Notes: generated by a model not told the origin, from the sequence alone. DNA of 64,000 nucleotides from an uncultured Oscillospiraceae bacterium (GCA_934561175.1 CAKTFW010000002.1:1-64000); one strand, 5' to 3'. Counted from the stretch's first letter, positions 8,665 through 16,805 are shown. Numbers and translations: made by a program.

Positions 8665-8976
8665 ATGCAGGCAGTAATTATGACCGGTGGCAAGCAGTAC
8701 AATGTCAAAGAGGGCGATGTCGTCTTCATTGAAAAGCTGGATGTCGAGGCAGGCGAAACCGTGACCTTCGATCAGGTTCTGGCGATTGTTGACGGCGAGA
8801 ACTCCAAGTTCGGCGCTCCGACAGTTGCAGGTGCTTCTGTTCAGGCTTCTGTTGTGAAGAACGGTCGCGGCAAGAAGATTGTCGTCTTCAAGTACAGACC
8901 GAAGAAGGACTCCAAGAGCAAGCAGGGCCACAGACAGCCTTATACCAAGGTCCAGATCGAAAAGATCGTTGGCTGA
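8665..8976 (+). CDS. rplU: 50S ribosomal protein L21
   Basis: Large-subunit protein of 103 residues starting MQAVIMTGGKQYNVKEGD, with the conserved C-terminal region VVFKYRPKKDSKSKQGHRQPYTKV. The ATG at 8665 corresponds to the family start; an in-frame GTG at 8653 overlaps the GGTAGGTG ribosome site and is not used. It opens the classic Firmicute order rplU-prp-rpmA. Confidence 0.97.
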   Translation: MQAVIMTGGKQYNVKEGDVVFIEKLDVEAGETVTFDQVLAIVDGENSKFGAPTVAGASVQASVVKNGRGKKIVVFKYRPKKDSKSKQGHRQPYTKVQIEKIVG

Positions 8977-8979
8977 TTT

Positions 8980-9309
8980 ATGACTACCGTATCTTTTTTT
9001 ACGGTTGGTGAGAAAATTACCGGATTTTCCGCCAAGGGCCATGCAGGCTGCGGGGAAGCGGGCAATGATATTGTCTGTGCCGCCATTACCTCCGCAATTC
9101 GCCTTGCCGAATGTACCCTGAACGATGTGATGGGGATCGGCGCGAAGGTGGACCTCAAAGAAGATGGCCATTTGAAATTAAAATTGCCCGCGGAATGCAA
9201 GCTGGAGGCAGCACAGTCGGTCCTGATGGGCCTGATGCTCCATCTGAGTGATCTGCGGGATGAATATCCGGATTATCTTGAAGTATTGGAGGTTGAGCAA
9301 CATGCTTAG
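8980..9309 (+). CDS. prp: Ribosomal-processing cysteine protease Prp
   Basis: Prp removes the N-terminal extension of L27, which is needed for ribosome function in Firmicutes. The 109-residue protein has the catalytic dyad His21 (in KGHAGCGEAG) and Cys33 (in NDIVCAAIT). Its last codons overlap the rpmA start by eight bases. Placement between rplU and rpmA is diagnostic, and the neighbouring L27 carries the matching cleavage motif. Confidence 0.95.
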   Translation: MTTVSFFTVGEKITGFSAKGHAGCGEAGNDIVCAAITSAIRLAECTLNDVMGIGAKVDLKEDGHLKLKLPAECKLEAAQSVLMGLMLHLSDLRDEYPDYLEVLEVEQHA

Positions 9310-9580
9310 AATTGGCATTCAGTTTTTCGCCCATAAAAAGGGCGGCGGCTCCACGAAGAACGGCCGTGACTCCGAGTCCAAGCGCCTGGGCGTCAAGCGT
9401 GCCGATGGTCAGTTCGTTCTGGCCGGTAATATTCTGGTTCGGCAGAGAGGCACCCACATCCATCCGGGTGTGAATGTCGGCATCGGCAGCGACGATACTT
9501 TGTTCGCAACCGTTGACGGCAAGGTCAAGTTCGAGCGTCTGGGCAGAGACCGCAAGCAGGTTTCCGTCTACGCTGAATAA
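9302..9580 (+). CDS. rpmA: 50S ribosomal protein L27 with cleavable extension
   Basis: Large-subunit protein reaching the peptidyl transferase centre. The 92-residue precursor begins MLRIGIQFFAHKKGGGSTKN; the hydrophobic first nine residues match the Firmicute extension that Prp removes (cut described after the FF in Staphylococcus aureus L27). GGAGG upstream fixes the ATG at 9302. It is followed by a terminator, although obg lies downstream on the same strand. Confidence 0.97.
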   Translation: MLRIGIQFFAHKKGGGSTKNGRDSESKRLGVKRADGQFVLAGNILVRQRGTHIHPGVNVGIGSDDTLFATVDGKVKFERLGRDRKQVSVYAE

Positions 9581-9590
9581 GTTCACTGAA

Positions 9591-9623
9591 AAATCCCGAA
9601 CATATCAATGTTCGGGATTTTTT
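9591..9623 (+). terminator. Terminator between rpmA and obg
   Basis: AAATCCCGAACAT and ATGTTCGGGATTT form a 13-bp stem with a four-base loop and run into extra T residues. It may lower obg expression relative to the ribosomal protein genes, since no clear separate promoter for obg is visible. Confidence 0.85.
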
Positions 9624-9645
9624 ATCAGAGAAAGGAGCGCAGCCT

Positions 9646-10911
9646 ATGCCCAATTTTATTGACAAGGTCCGCATCGTAGTGCAGGCCGGCAACGGCGGCA
9701 ACGGCGCGGTCGCCTTCCACAGAGAAAAATATATTGCGGCCGGTGGCCCCGACGGCGGTGATGGTGGCAATGGCGGCAACATTTTGCTGCAGGCCGACGA
9801 TAATCTCTCCACCCTGATGGATTTTCGCTATAAGCGGAAGTATGTCGCGCCCAACGGAGAAAATGGCACCGGAAAACGCTGCAAGGGCAAAAACGGCCAG
9901 AATCTGGTGATTCGTGTGCCGCGTGGTACGATTGTGCGGGATGTGGCGACGGAGCAGATCATCTGCGATATGTCGGATAATGCACAGTTTGTGCTCTGCC
10001 GCGGCGGCCGCGGCGGCTGGGGGAATCAGCATTTTGCAACGCCGACCCGACAAGTGCCGCGGTTTGCAAAATCCGGATTGCCGGGTGAGAGTCATGAAGT
10101 GATTTTGGAACTGAAGTTGTTGGCGGATGTGGGGCTTGTGGGGTTCCCCAATGTGGGAAAGTCCACGCTTTTGTCTGTTACATCCAACGCGCGGCCGAAA
10201 ATTGCCAACTATCATTTCACAACGCTTTTCCCCAATCTTGGCGTGATTTATGTGGATGAAGGCGTATCGTTTGTCATGGCGGATATTCCCGGCATCATTG
10301 AGGGTGCCGCAGAGGGCGCAGGACTGGGACATGATTTTCTGCGGCATATTGACCGCTGCCGGTTGATGCTGCACATTGTGGACATTTCCGGCTCGGAGGG
10401 GCGTGACCCGATCGCGGATTTTGAGAAAATTAACGAGGAATTGCGCTCTTACAGCCCGCAGCTGGCGGAGCGGCCGATGATTGTAGTCGCCAATAAAGCG
10501 GATCTTCTGCCGCCGGACAGCGATGTAATTACCCGCTTCCGTGATTATGTAACAGAGCGGGGATATGAATTCTATGTAATTTCTGCTGCGGCACACCAGG
10601 GAACGGAGCAGTTGATGCGTACTGTTGCCGGAAAGCTGCAAAATCTGCCGCCAATTCGCGTTTATGAGGCGGATTATGTAAAACCACTGCCAACAGCCGG
10701 CAGTGCGAAGGAACTGCAGATTGAGCAGCATGGGGATCTGTGGCTTGTTACCGGAATTTGGTTGGAACGCCTGATTGCGGACATTAACTTTGAGGATGTC
10801 GAATCCCGCAATTACTTTGACCGGCAGCTCCGGCAGTCGGGACTCTTTGAACGCCTGGAAGAGATGGGAATCAATGGGCGATACGGTCAGCCTGTACGAT
10901 TTAGAGTTTGA
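9646..10911 (+). CDS. obg: Ribosome assembly GTPase Obg
   Basis: Essential GTPase in 50S maturation and stress control. The 421-residue protein has three domains: the glycine-rich Obg fold (GGPDGGDGGNGGNI, about residues 1-158), the G domain (P-loop GFPNVGKST, ADIPGIIEGA, NKADLL) and a C-terminal OCT domain (from about residue 350, with DLWLVTGIWLERL). AGAAAGGAG precedes the ATG at 9646. The order rplU-prp-rpmA-obg is typical for Firmicutes. Confidence 0.97.
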   Translation: MPNFIDKVRIVVQAGNGGNGAVAFHREKYIAAGGPDGGDGGNGGNILLQADDNLSTLMDFRYKRKYVAPNGENGTGKRCKGKNGQNLVIRVPRGTIVRDVATEQIICDMSDNAQFVLCRGGRGGWGNQHFATPTRQVPRFAKSGLPGESHEVILELKLLADVGLVGFPNVGKSTLLSVTSNARPKIANYHFTTLFPNLGVIYVDEGVSFVMADIPGIIEGAAEGAGLGHDFLRHIDRCRLMLHIVDISGSEGRDPIADFEKINEELRSYSPQLAERPMIVVANKADLLPPDSDVITRFRDYVTERGYEFYVISAAAHQGTEQLMRTVAGKLQNLPPIRVYEADYVKPLPTAGSAKELQIEQHGDLWLVTGIWLERLIADINFEDVESRNYFDRQLRQSGLFERLEEMGINGRYGQPVRFRV

Positions 10912-10925
10912 ATATGTTCCATAAA

Positions 10926-10965
10926 AAAGCGGCGGCTCTCATGATGAGAGCCGCCGCTTTTTCAG
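10926..10965. terminator. Strong bidirectional terminator after obg
   Basis: A nearly perfect 16-bp palindrome (AAGCGGCGGCTCTCAT and complement) flanked by A-run and T-run. It can end obg on the plus strand and any minus-strand transcript arriving from 11.1 kb. Confidence 0.9.
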
Positions 10966-11124
10966 AAAATAGGAAGCAGCCTCTCTGGAAACCAGGGAGG
11001 CTGCTTCTGTTGAAAAAGAGAGAAAAAAGAGAAAGAAAAGAGAGAAAGGAAAGTATGATTTGTAATTGATGTTTGCTGTTTGTTGTTCTTCATCTGATCT
11101 GGCTTTATTCTACCGACAAAATAA
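10926..11124 (-). ncRNA. Candidate small RNA gene (minus strand)
   Basis: This 334-base gap between obg and the SASP gene holds no credible ORF. On the minus strand it has a promoter-like pair, TTGCAA (11154-11159) and CATAAT (11131-11136) with a 17-base spacer. The predicted RNA of about 200 nt would contain a 42-base pyrimidine-only tract (11053-11012), a hairpin with 11-bp arms (11007-10973), and end at the strong terminator at 10926-10965. The layout resembles an sRNA, and hfq is present in the genome, but no known family is recognised. Everything beyond the sequence elements is inference. Confidence 0.3.
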
Positions 11125-11182
11125 GTCTAAATTATGAACAGGGTTAAAACAGATTGCAAACGATTTGCAGAAAAAATGTAAA

Positions 11183-11230
11183 CGAAAAAGGGAAATGCGC
11201 GATTTGACTACCTGGAGCGTCAAATCGCGC
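11183..11230 (-). terminator. Terminator of the SASP gene
   Basis: GCGCGATTTGAC and GTCAAATCGCGC form a 12-bp stem with a 10-base loop. On the minus strand it is followed by ATTTCCCTTTTT, just after the SASP stop. Confidence 0.75.
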
Positions 11231-11245
11231 TTTTGCTGAAAAACA

Positions 11246-11440
11246 TTACTTCATGTTTTTCTCGTAGGACTCAATCATTTTCTTGACCATCTGACCGCCG
11301 ACAGAACCGGCCTCACGGGAGGTCAGGTCACCGTTGTAACCCTGCTTCAGATTGACGCCGACCTCAGAGGCGGCCTCCATCTTGAACTTGTCCAGTGCTT
11401 CACGGGCTTCGGGGACAACTGCATTGTTGTTGCTCTTCAT
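11246..11440 (-). CDS. Alpha/beta-type small acid-soluble spore protein
   Basis: These proteins coat and protect DNA in dormant spores and are degraded by the GPR protease at germination. The 64-residue product has the family pattern: KFKMEAASEVGVNLKQGYNG, with the GPR cleavage region around EAASE, and LTSREAGSVGGQMVKKMI. The start at 11440 has AGGAG upstream; longer in-frame extensions have no matching homology. It is a monocistronic unit with its own terminator and a forespore-type promoter. It is the main evidence that this organism sporulates. Confidence 0.95.
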   Translation of the reverse strand: MKSNNNAVVPEAREALDKFKMEAASEVGVNLKQGYNGDLTSREAGSVGGQMVKKMIESYEKNMK

Positions 11441-11484
11441 TGTGATCCATCTCCTAAAATCTTTGTTGATCGGTACCGCAATCC

Positions 11485-11513
11485 TAGTGTGTCCCATGAA
11501 TGAAAAGCGATAC
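11485..11513 (-). promoter_or_regulatory. Probable sigma-G (forespore) promoter of the SASP gene
   Basis: On the minus strand, GTATC is separated by 17 bases from CACACTA, 45 bases before the start codon. The Bacillus sigma-G consensus is roughly GnATR and CAnnnTA; four of five and all fixed -10 positions match. SASP genes are known sigma-G targets. Confidence 0.55.
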
Positions 11514-11681
11514 TTTGAAAAATGCCACAATTCTTCCAGATCCGGCCAAATTTGCGATAAAAATTCCATTTTTCTGCAGAGAACCGCCAGAAAATGACAG
11601 CAACTCTGCAGAACTGGCGGCCTGCACAAGGAAAATCCGAGTGGAACACTGGATTTTGTGCGGATTTTGCGCGTTTACTTC

Positions 11682-11710
11682 TTGATTTTCCCGATGATTT
11701 CTATTAAAAT
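11682..11710 (+). promoter_or_regulatory. Probable sigma-A promoter of the livJHMGF operon
   Basis: TTGATT (11682-11687) and TAAAAT (11705-11710) with a 17-base spacer, about 70 bases before the ribosome site AGGAGG. Confidence 0.6.
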
Positions 11711-11796
11711 GTTGGATAACTAATGAGAAAATCTCTCATTGGATCAAAGGCGCTTCGGCGTCCTTTGTTGGTACATTTATTTAGGAGGCAAAAACC

Positions 11797-13017
11797 ATGA
11801 AAACCATGAAAAAGCTGTTTGCTATGTTTCTGGTGATCGCGCTGGTTTTCTCGCTGGCTGCCTGCGGCAACAATGATTCTGCCAACGACACCACGAACGA
11901 TACCAACGCCAATGATGCCAACACGGCAGATACGGATACGAACGATACCGCAGCAGGTACGGCGTTCAAGCTGGGCGGCACTGGCCCGCTGACCGGTGCT
12001 GCAGCCATTTACGGCACCGCTGCAAAGAACGGCGCACAGATTGCAGTTGATGAGATCAACGCAATGGGCGGTATTCAGTTTGAGCTGCGCTATGAGGACG
12101 ATGTCCATGACGCAGAAAAGGCTGTCAATGCTTACAACACCCTGAAGGACTGGGGAATGCAGATTTCTCTGGGCTCTGTTACTTCCAAGCCCTGCGAGGC
12201 AACTTCTGCTGAGACCTTTGCAGACCACATCTTCGCACTGACGCCGTCTGCTTCCTCCGTTGCAGTTATTGAAGGTAAGGACAACCAGTTCCAGATGTGC
12301 TTCGTTGACCCGAACCAGGGCTCTGCTTCTGCACAGTATATCTTTGATAAGAAGCTGGCAACCAAGGTTGCAATTATTTGGAAGAACGATGATGTTTATT
12401 CCAAGGGCATCCATGACACCTTCACGGAAAAGGCGAGCGAGCTGGGCCTGGAGGTTGTCTCCGACACCACTTTTGCAGATGGTAACGACACCGACTTCAG
12501 TGTTCAGCTGAACGATGCAAAGACAAACGGCGCAGATCTTCTCTTCCTGCCGATGTACTACACGCCGGCTTCTCTGATTCTGACCCAGGCAAAATCCATG
12601 GGCTATGAGCCGAGCTTCTTCGGTGTTGACGGCATGGACGGTATCCTGACGCTGGATGGCTTTGACAAGGAGCTGGCCGAGGGCGTTGTGCTGCTGACCC
12701 CGTTTAACGCAGACGCACAGGACAAGGCAACGCAGGACTTTGTTACCAAGTATCAGGAGCAGTTCGGCGAGGTCCCGAACCAGTTTGCGGCCGATGCATA
12801 TGACTGTGTCTATGCTTACAAGCAGGCACTGGAAGCTGCTGGTGCAACGCCGGATATGAGTGCTTCCGAGCTGTGCGATCTGATGATTGAGCAGTTTACT
12901 ACCATGACCTTTAATGGCCTGACCGGCAGCAACATGACCTGGGATGCTACCGGCGCTGTGACCAAGAGCCCGAAGGGCATGGTCATCAAGGATGGCGCTT
13001 ATGTCGGTATGGAATAA
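11797..13017 (+). CDS. livJ: Branched-chain amino acid type ABC substrate-binding lipoprotein
   Basis: Captures the substrate outside the membrane for the LivHMGF transporter. The 406-residue protein has a lipoprotein signal (FSLAAC lipobox), an Asn/Asp/Thr-rich linker (about residues 26-50) and a type 1 periplasmic-binding fold (FKLGGTGPLTGAAAIYGTAAKNGAQIAVDEIN is the family start, split here only for reference by its first motif GGTGPLTG). AGGAGG eight bases before the ATG at 11797 supports this start. Codon use is highly optimised. Substrates of this family include branched-chain amino acids but also amides, urea and aromatic acids, so the ligand is not certain. Confidence 0.92.
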   Translation: MKTMKKLFAMFLVIALVFSLAACGNNDSANDTTNDTNANDANTADTDTNDTAAGTAFKLGGTGPLTGAAAIYGTAAKNGAQIAVDEINAMGGIQFELRYEDDVHDAEKAVNAYNTLKDWGMQISLGSVTSKPCEATSAETFADHIFALTPSASSVAVIEGKDNQFQMCFVDPNQGSASAQYIFDKKLATKVAIIWKNDDVYSKGIHDTFTEKASELGLEVVSDTTFADGNDTDFSVQLNDAKTNGADLLFLPMYYTPASLILTQAKSMGYEPSFFGVDGMDGILTLDGFDKELAEGVVLLTPFNADAQDKATQDFVTKYQEQFGEVPNQFAADAYDCVYAYKQALEAAGATPDMSASELCDLMIEQFTTMTFNGLTGSNMTWDATGAVTKSPKGMVIKDGAYVGME

Positions 13018-13086
13018 GATTCCATCATTTGCAAGTTAACAGGATGCAGCTTTCCGCGCAAGGCGGAATTGCCCCAGCGGAACATA

Positions 13087-13112
13087 AGAGGGCTGCCGAA
13101 AGGCAGCCCTCT
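13087..13112 (+). terminator. Stem-loop after livJ
   Basis: AGAGGGCTGCC and GGCAGCCCTCT form a perfect 11-bp stem with a GAAA loop. It is followed by TTCCTGC rather than a T-run, so it may be a leaky terminator or a 3'-end protecting the abundant livJ message. Confidence 0.6.
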
Positions 13113-13132
13113 TCCTGCATTCCTGCTTTTCT

Positions 13133-13182
13133 GGCGCATCTGAACAGGACCGGTTGCGAAAGCGGTTTTGTTCAGATGCGCC
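13133..13182 (+). repeat. Long inverted repeat between livJ and livH
   Basis: GGCGCATCTGAACA (13133-13146) pairs perfectly with TGTTCAGATGCGCC (13169-13182), and an inner ACCG/CGGT pair extends the structure. It lies 34 bases before the livH start, where an RNA structure could set the ratio of binding protein to permease. Confidence 0.75.
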
Positions 13183-13216
13183 CTGGATTCAAAAGAGAGA
13201 GTTGAGGTGCGAGCGA

Positions 13217-14098
13217 ATGACTTTTCTGACCCATCTGATCAATGGCATCAGTTTAGGCAGCGTTTACGCGATTATCGCTTTGGGCTACACCATGGTATAT
13301 GGTATTGCAAAGATGCTGAACTTTGCCCATGGCGATGTGATTATGGTCGGCGCATATGTGTGCTTTTATGCAATTTCCACATTCAATCTGCCGCCGATTG
13401 TAGGCGTGCTGCTGGCAATGCTGGTTTGTACAATCCTGGGTGTCGTGATTGAGCGGCTGGCCTATAAGCCGCTGCGGCAGGCGCCGTCGTTGGCTGTCCT
13501 GATTACAGCAATTGGCATGAGCTATTTCCTGCAGAATGCGGCACAGCTGCTGTGGACTTCCAACCCGAAGGTTTTTCCGAGCCTGCTGGGCAATAAATCC
13601 ATTCCGCTCTTTGATGGGCAGTTGGCAATTTCTGTAACGACAATTACTACAATTGTGACTTGCGTCATCATTATGGTTGTTCTGATGGTGTTTACGGGAA
13701 AAACCAAAATGGGCAAGGCGATGCGTGCCGTATCGGAGGATAAAGCCGCAGCCCAGCTGATGGGCATTGATGTCAATGCAACGATTTCTATGACCTTTGC
13801 GATTGGTTCAGCACTGGCTGCGATTGCAGGTGTGCTGCTTTGTACGGCATATCCGACACTGCAGCCGACGACTGGTTCCATGCCTGGTATCAAGGCATTT
13901 ACGGCGGCTGTCTTCGGTGGTATCGGCTCGATCCCAGGCGCGCTGATCGGCGGTATTTTGCTGGGCATTATTGAGACTTTTGCAAAGGCCTATATTTCCA
14001 CGCAGCTGTCTGACCCGATCGTGTTCAGCGTCCTGATTATCGTCCTGCTGGTGAAGCCCTCTGGCTTGCTCGGCAAGATGGTTCGCGAGAAAGTTTGA
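13217..14098 (+). CDS. livH: Branched-chain amino acid type ABC permease LivH
   Basis: First membrane subunit of the transporter. The 293-residue protein is highly hydrophobic with about eight membrane segments and has LivH motifs NGISLGSVYAIIALGYTMVYGI near the N-terminus (quoted in part as GSVYAIIALGYTMVYG) and the ATPase-contact loop KMGKAMRAVSEDKAAAQLMGI. GAGGTG upstream fixes the ATG at 13217; an in-frame upstream extension from 13154 runs through the long inverted repeat and is not protein-like. Confidence 0.93.
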   Translation: MTFLTHLINGISLGSVYAIIALGYTMVYGIAKMLNFAHGDVIMVGAYVCFYAISTFNLPPIVGVLLAMLVCTILGVVIERLAYKPLRQAPSLAVLITAIGMSYFLQNAAQLLWTSNPKVFPSLLGNKSIPLFDGQLAISVTTITTIVTCVIIMVVLMVFTGKTKMGKAMRAVSEDKAAAQLMGIDVNATISMTFAIGSALAAIAGVLLCTAYPTLQPTTGSMPGIKAFTAAVFGGIGSIPGALIGGILLGIIETFAKAYISTQLSDPIVFSVLIIVLLVKPSGLLGKMVREKV

Positions 14099-14108
14099 GG
14101 TTGGACAG

Positions 14109-15173
14109 ATGAAAAGAATTTCAAAAACCACCCGCAGCAATTTTCTGACCTACGGTCTTGTGATCGTCTGCTATGTCGTTCTGCAGATTATGCGTGCTGG
14201 CGGCGCGGTCAGCAGCACCTTAGCTGGTCAGCTGGTTCCGATTTGCGCCTATGTTGTCATGGCGCTTTCTCTGAACCTGACGGTTGGCGTTTTGGGTGAA
14301 CTGTCTTTGGGTCACGCAGGCTTCATGAGTGTCGGCGCATTTACAGGTACGGCAGCTGCCATTCTGCTTGCGGATGTCATTCCGTTTGCACCGTTGCGTC
14401 TTGCGGTTGCAATGGTAATCGGCTCAATTTTTGCGGCGATTGCCGGTGTTATTATTGGTATTCCGGTTCTGCGCCTGCGCGGCGACTATCTGGCAATCGT
14501 CACGCTGGCGTTTGGCGAGATTATCAAAGGACTTGTCAACAACCTGTTTATTGGCGTCGACAGTGAAGGTCTCCATGCTGGTCTGCTCAATGGCCCACAG
14601 CTGGCCGAAGGCGGCAAGATGGTAATTGACGGCCCGATGGGCATTTCCGGAATCAGCAAGATTTCCACCTTTACGGCGGGCTTTATTCTGATCCTGATTA
14701 CACTCTTTATTGTGTTTAACCTGGTCAACAGCCGTTCCGGCCGCGCGATTATGGCACTGCGCGATAATCGGATTGCTGCAGAGAGTGTCGGTATCAATGT
14801 TACCAAGTATAAGATGATGGCCTTTGTCACCTCTGCCGCGCTGGCAGGTGCGGCAGGCGTTCTGTTCGCAATGAATTTCTCGACGATTGTTGCAAATAAA
14901 TTCGACTTCAACACCTCTATTCTGATCCTGGTATTCGTGGTTCTGGGTGGCCTCGGTAATATGTGGGGTTCCATTATTGCGGCCGCATTGCTGACAGTAC
15001 TGCCGGAGATGCTGCGTACCTTCAGCAATTACCGGATGCTGGTCTATGCCATTGTGTTGATTCTGGTTATGCTGGCAACCAATAACCCGGTTTTGAAGGA
15101 GTTCTTCCAGCGAATTGGCCGGAAACTGCGCGGAAAATCCGCACGGACCGAGAAGGGAGATGCTGCGGAATGA
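14109..15173 (+). CDS. livM: Branched-chain amino acid type ABC permease LivM
   Basis: Second membrane subunit. The 354-residue protein has LivM features: LNLTVGVLGELSLGHAGFM, GIPVLRLRGDYLAIVTLAFGEI and the coupling loop SGRAIMALRDNRIAAESVGI. It follows livH by 10 bases and overlaps livG as ATGA, so it is translationally coupled. The C-terminus is charged and basic (RKLRGKSARTEKGD). Confidence 0.93.
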   Translation: MKRISKTTRSNFLTYGLVIVCYVVLQIMRAGGAVSSTLAGQLVPICAYVVMALSLNLTVGVLGELSLGHAGFMSVGAFTGTAAAILLADVIPFAPLRLAVAMVIGSIFAAIAGVIIGIPVLRLRGDYLAIVTLAFGEIIKGLVNNLFIGVDSEGLHAGLLNGPQLAEGGKMVIDGPMGISGISKISTFTAGFILILITLFIVFNLVNSRSGRAIMALRDNRIAAESVGINVTKYKMMAFVTSAALAGAAGVLFAMNFSTIVANKFDFNTSILILVFVVLGGLGNMWGSIIAAALLTVLPEMLRTFSNYRMLVYAIVLILVMLATNNPVLKEFFQRIGRKLRGKSARTEKGDAAE

Positions 15174-16030
15174 GTTTTCAGAAGCGTCCTGAGACAAAAC
15201 TGGTTCCGGTGCCCAGCACCAATATTGTGCCGGAGCGCGATGTGAACAAGCTCCCAATTCTGGAAGCGCGGAACCTGGGAATTGATTTTGGCGGTCTGAC
15301 GGCTGTGGATGATTTTAATATGGCCATTGGCCGGACGGAGATCGCTGGATTGATTGGCCCGAACGGCGCAGGTAAGACGACGGTGTTCAACCTGCTGACC
15401 AAGGTCTACCAGCCGACGCGCGGCACAATTCTGCTGGACGGCGTTGATACGCACAGTATGAACATTGAACAGGCCAACAAGGCCGGCATTGCCCGTACCT
15501 TCCAGAACATTCGCCTGTTTAACAACTTGACAGTAGAGGACAATGTTAAAATCGGCCTTCACAATCACATTAAATACGGAATGTTCCAGGGCATTTTCCG
15601 CCTGCCGGGCTACTGGAAAGAGGAAAAGCGCGCTCACGAGAGCGCTCTGGAGCTGCTTTCGATTTTTGATATGCAGGATCTGGCGCAGGCTAAGGCGGGA
15701 TCGCTGCCCTATGGCGCGCAGCGCCGTTTGGAGATTGTCCGGGCACTGGCAACCAATCCGAATCTGCTGCTGCTTGATGAGCCGGCAGCCGGTATGAACC
15801 CGTCGGAGACGGCGGAACTGATGGAGAACATCGTCAAAATCCGGGATACTTTCCAGATTGCTATTTTGCTGATTGAGCACGATATGAACTTGGTTATGGG
15901 TATTTGTGAGGGTATTTGCGTGCTGAACTTTGGCAAAATTATTGCGAAGGGTACGCCGACGGAAATTCAGGCGAATCCGAAGGTCATTGAGGCGTACCTC
16001 GGAAAAAAGAAGGAGGATGACGCAAAATGA
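15170..16030 (+). CDS. livG: Branched-chain amino acid type ABC ATPase LivG
   Basis: One of two nucleotide-binding subunits. The 286-residue protein has Walker A GPNGAGKTT, signature LPYGAQRRLEIVRALA, Walker B LLLLDEPAAGMNP and switch LIEHDM. The signature is PYGAQ instead of the common SYGQQ. An N-terminal extension of about 30 residues precedes the usual LEARNLGIDFGGL. The ATG overlaps the livM stop and the stop overlaps livF, both as ATGA. Confidence 0.94.
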   Translation: MSFQKRPETKLVPVPSTNIVPERDVNKLPILEARNLGIDFGGLTAVDDFNMAIGRTEIAGLIGPNGAGKTTVFNLLTKVYQPTRGTILLDGVDTHSMNIEQANKAGIARTFQNIRLFNNLTVEDNVKIGLHNHIKYGMFQGIFRLPGYWKEEKRAHESALELLSIFDMQDLAQAKAGSLPYGAQRRLEIVRALATNPNLLLLDEPAAGMNPSETAELMENIVKIRDTFQIAILLIEHDMNLVMGICEGICVLNFGKIIAKGTPTEIQANPKVIEAYLGKKKEDDAK

Positions 16031-16734
16031 GCCTTTTGAAGGTTGAAGATATTCATGTTTATTATGGCGCCATCCATGCAATCAAGGGGATTTCCTTTGA
16101 GGTCAACGAGGGTGAGATTGTCACACTGATCGGTGCAAACGGCGCCGGTAAATCAACAACGCTGCAGACGGTTTCCGGCATGATGCGGCCGAAGAGTGGT
16201 GCGATCACTTTTAACGGCGCCAATATCCTGACAACAGCGCCGCACAAGGTCGTCTCCATGGGAATGGCGCACTGCCCGGAGGGCCGCCGCGTATTCCAGC
16301 AGATGACGGTACTGGAAAATCTGGAAATGGGCGCTTATACTCGCCCTGGCAGTGAAATGGCCAGTTCAATTGAAGAGGTTTATACGCACTTTCCACGGCT
16401 GAAAGAGCGGCAGAAACAGGTGGCAGGTACCCTGTCCGGCGGTGAGCAGCAGATGCTGGCCATGGGCCGTGCGATGATGTCCAAACCGAAGCTTTTGATG
16501 TTGGATGAGCCGTCGATGGGTCTGGCCCCGCTGCTGGTTGAGGAAATCTTTGAGATTATCAAGGAGCTGAATGCAGCCGGAACTACGATCCTGTTGGTTG
16601 AACAGAATGCGCAGATGGCGCTTTCGATTGCGAATCGCGGCTATGTATTGGAGACCGGCAGAATCAGTATGGAAGGCCCTGCACATGATCTGTTGACAGA
16701 CGAGCGGGTTCAAAAGGCCTATCTTGGCGCATAA
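16027..16734 (+). CDS. livF: Branched-chain amino acid type ABC ATPase LivF
   Basis: Second nucleotide-binding subunit, 235 residues, normal for LivF. Walker A GANGAGKSTT, signature LSGGEQQMLAMGRAMM, Walker B LLMLDEPSMGLAP and switch LVEQNA are all present. It ends the five-gene liv operon and is followed by a strong terminator. Confidence 0.95.
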   Translation: MSLLKVEDIHVYYGAIHAIKGISFEVNEGEIVTLIGANGAGKSTTLQTVSGMMRPKSGAITFNGANILTTAPHKVVSMGMAHCPEGRRVFQQMTVLENLEMGAYTRPGSEMASSIEEVYTHFPRLKERQKQVAGTLSGGEQQMLAMGRAMMSKPKLLMLDEPSMGLAPLLVEEIFEIIKELNAAGTTILLVEQNAQMALSIANRGYVLETGRISMEGPAHDLLTDERVQKAYLGA

Positions 16735-16748
16735 TTGATCCAATTGGG

Positions 16749-16782
16749 GCGGTATCCGGTGGGAGCCGGATACCGCTTTTTT
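16749..16782 (+). terminator. Terminator of the liv operon
   Basis: GCGGTATCCGG and CCGGATACCGC form an 11-bp stem followed by TTTTTT. Confidence 0.9.
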
Positions 16783-16805
16783 CGCAGGAAAGGGAGATGC
16801 TTGTG

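Larger units (their letters stand above)
11441..11796. other. Intergenic region between SASP and livJ genes
   Basis: No gene seen. It contains the divergent SASP promoter, an inverted repeat CCGCCAG ... CTGGCGG (11585-11620) interleaved with two copies of CTGCAGA, a plus-strand promoter for the liv operon, and two leader hairpins: ATGAGA/TCTCAT (about 11722-11739) and CAAAGG..TTCG..CCTTTG (about 11745-11767). Neither hairpin matches a T-box or riboswitch that I recognise. Confidence 0.6.

Noticed and set aside
11722..11767. Riboswitch or T-box upstream of livJ
   Set aside because: Two short hairpins are present but no conserved T-box or other riboswitch core sequence is seen.
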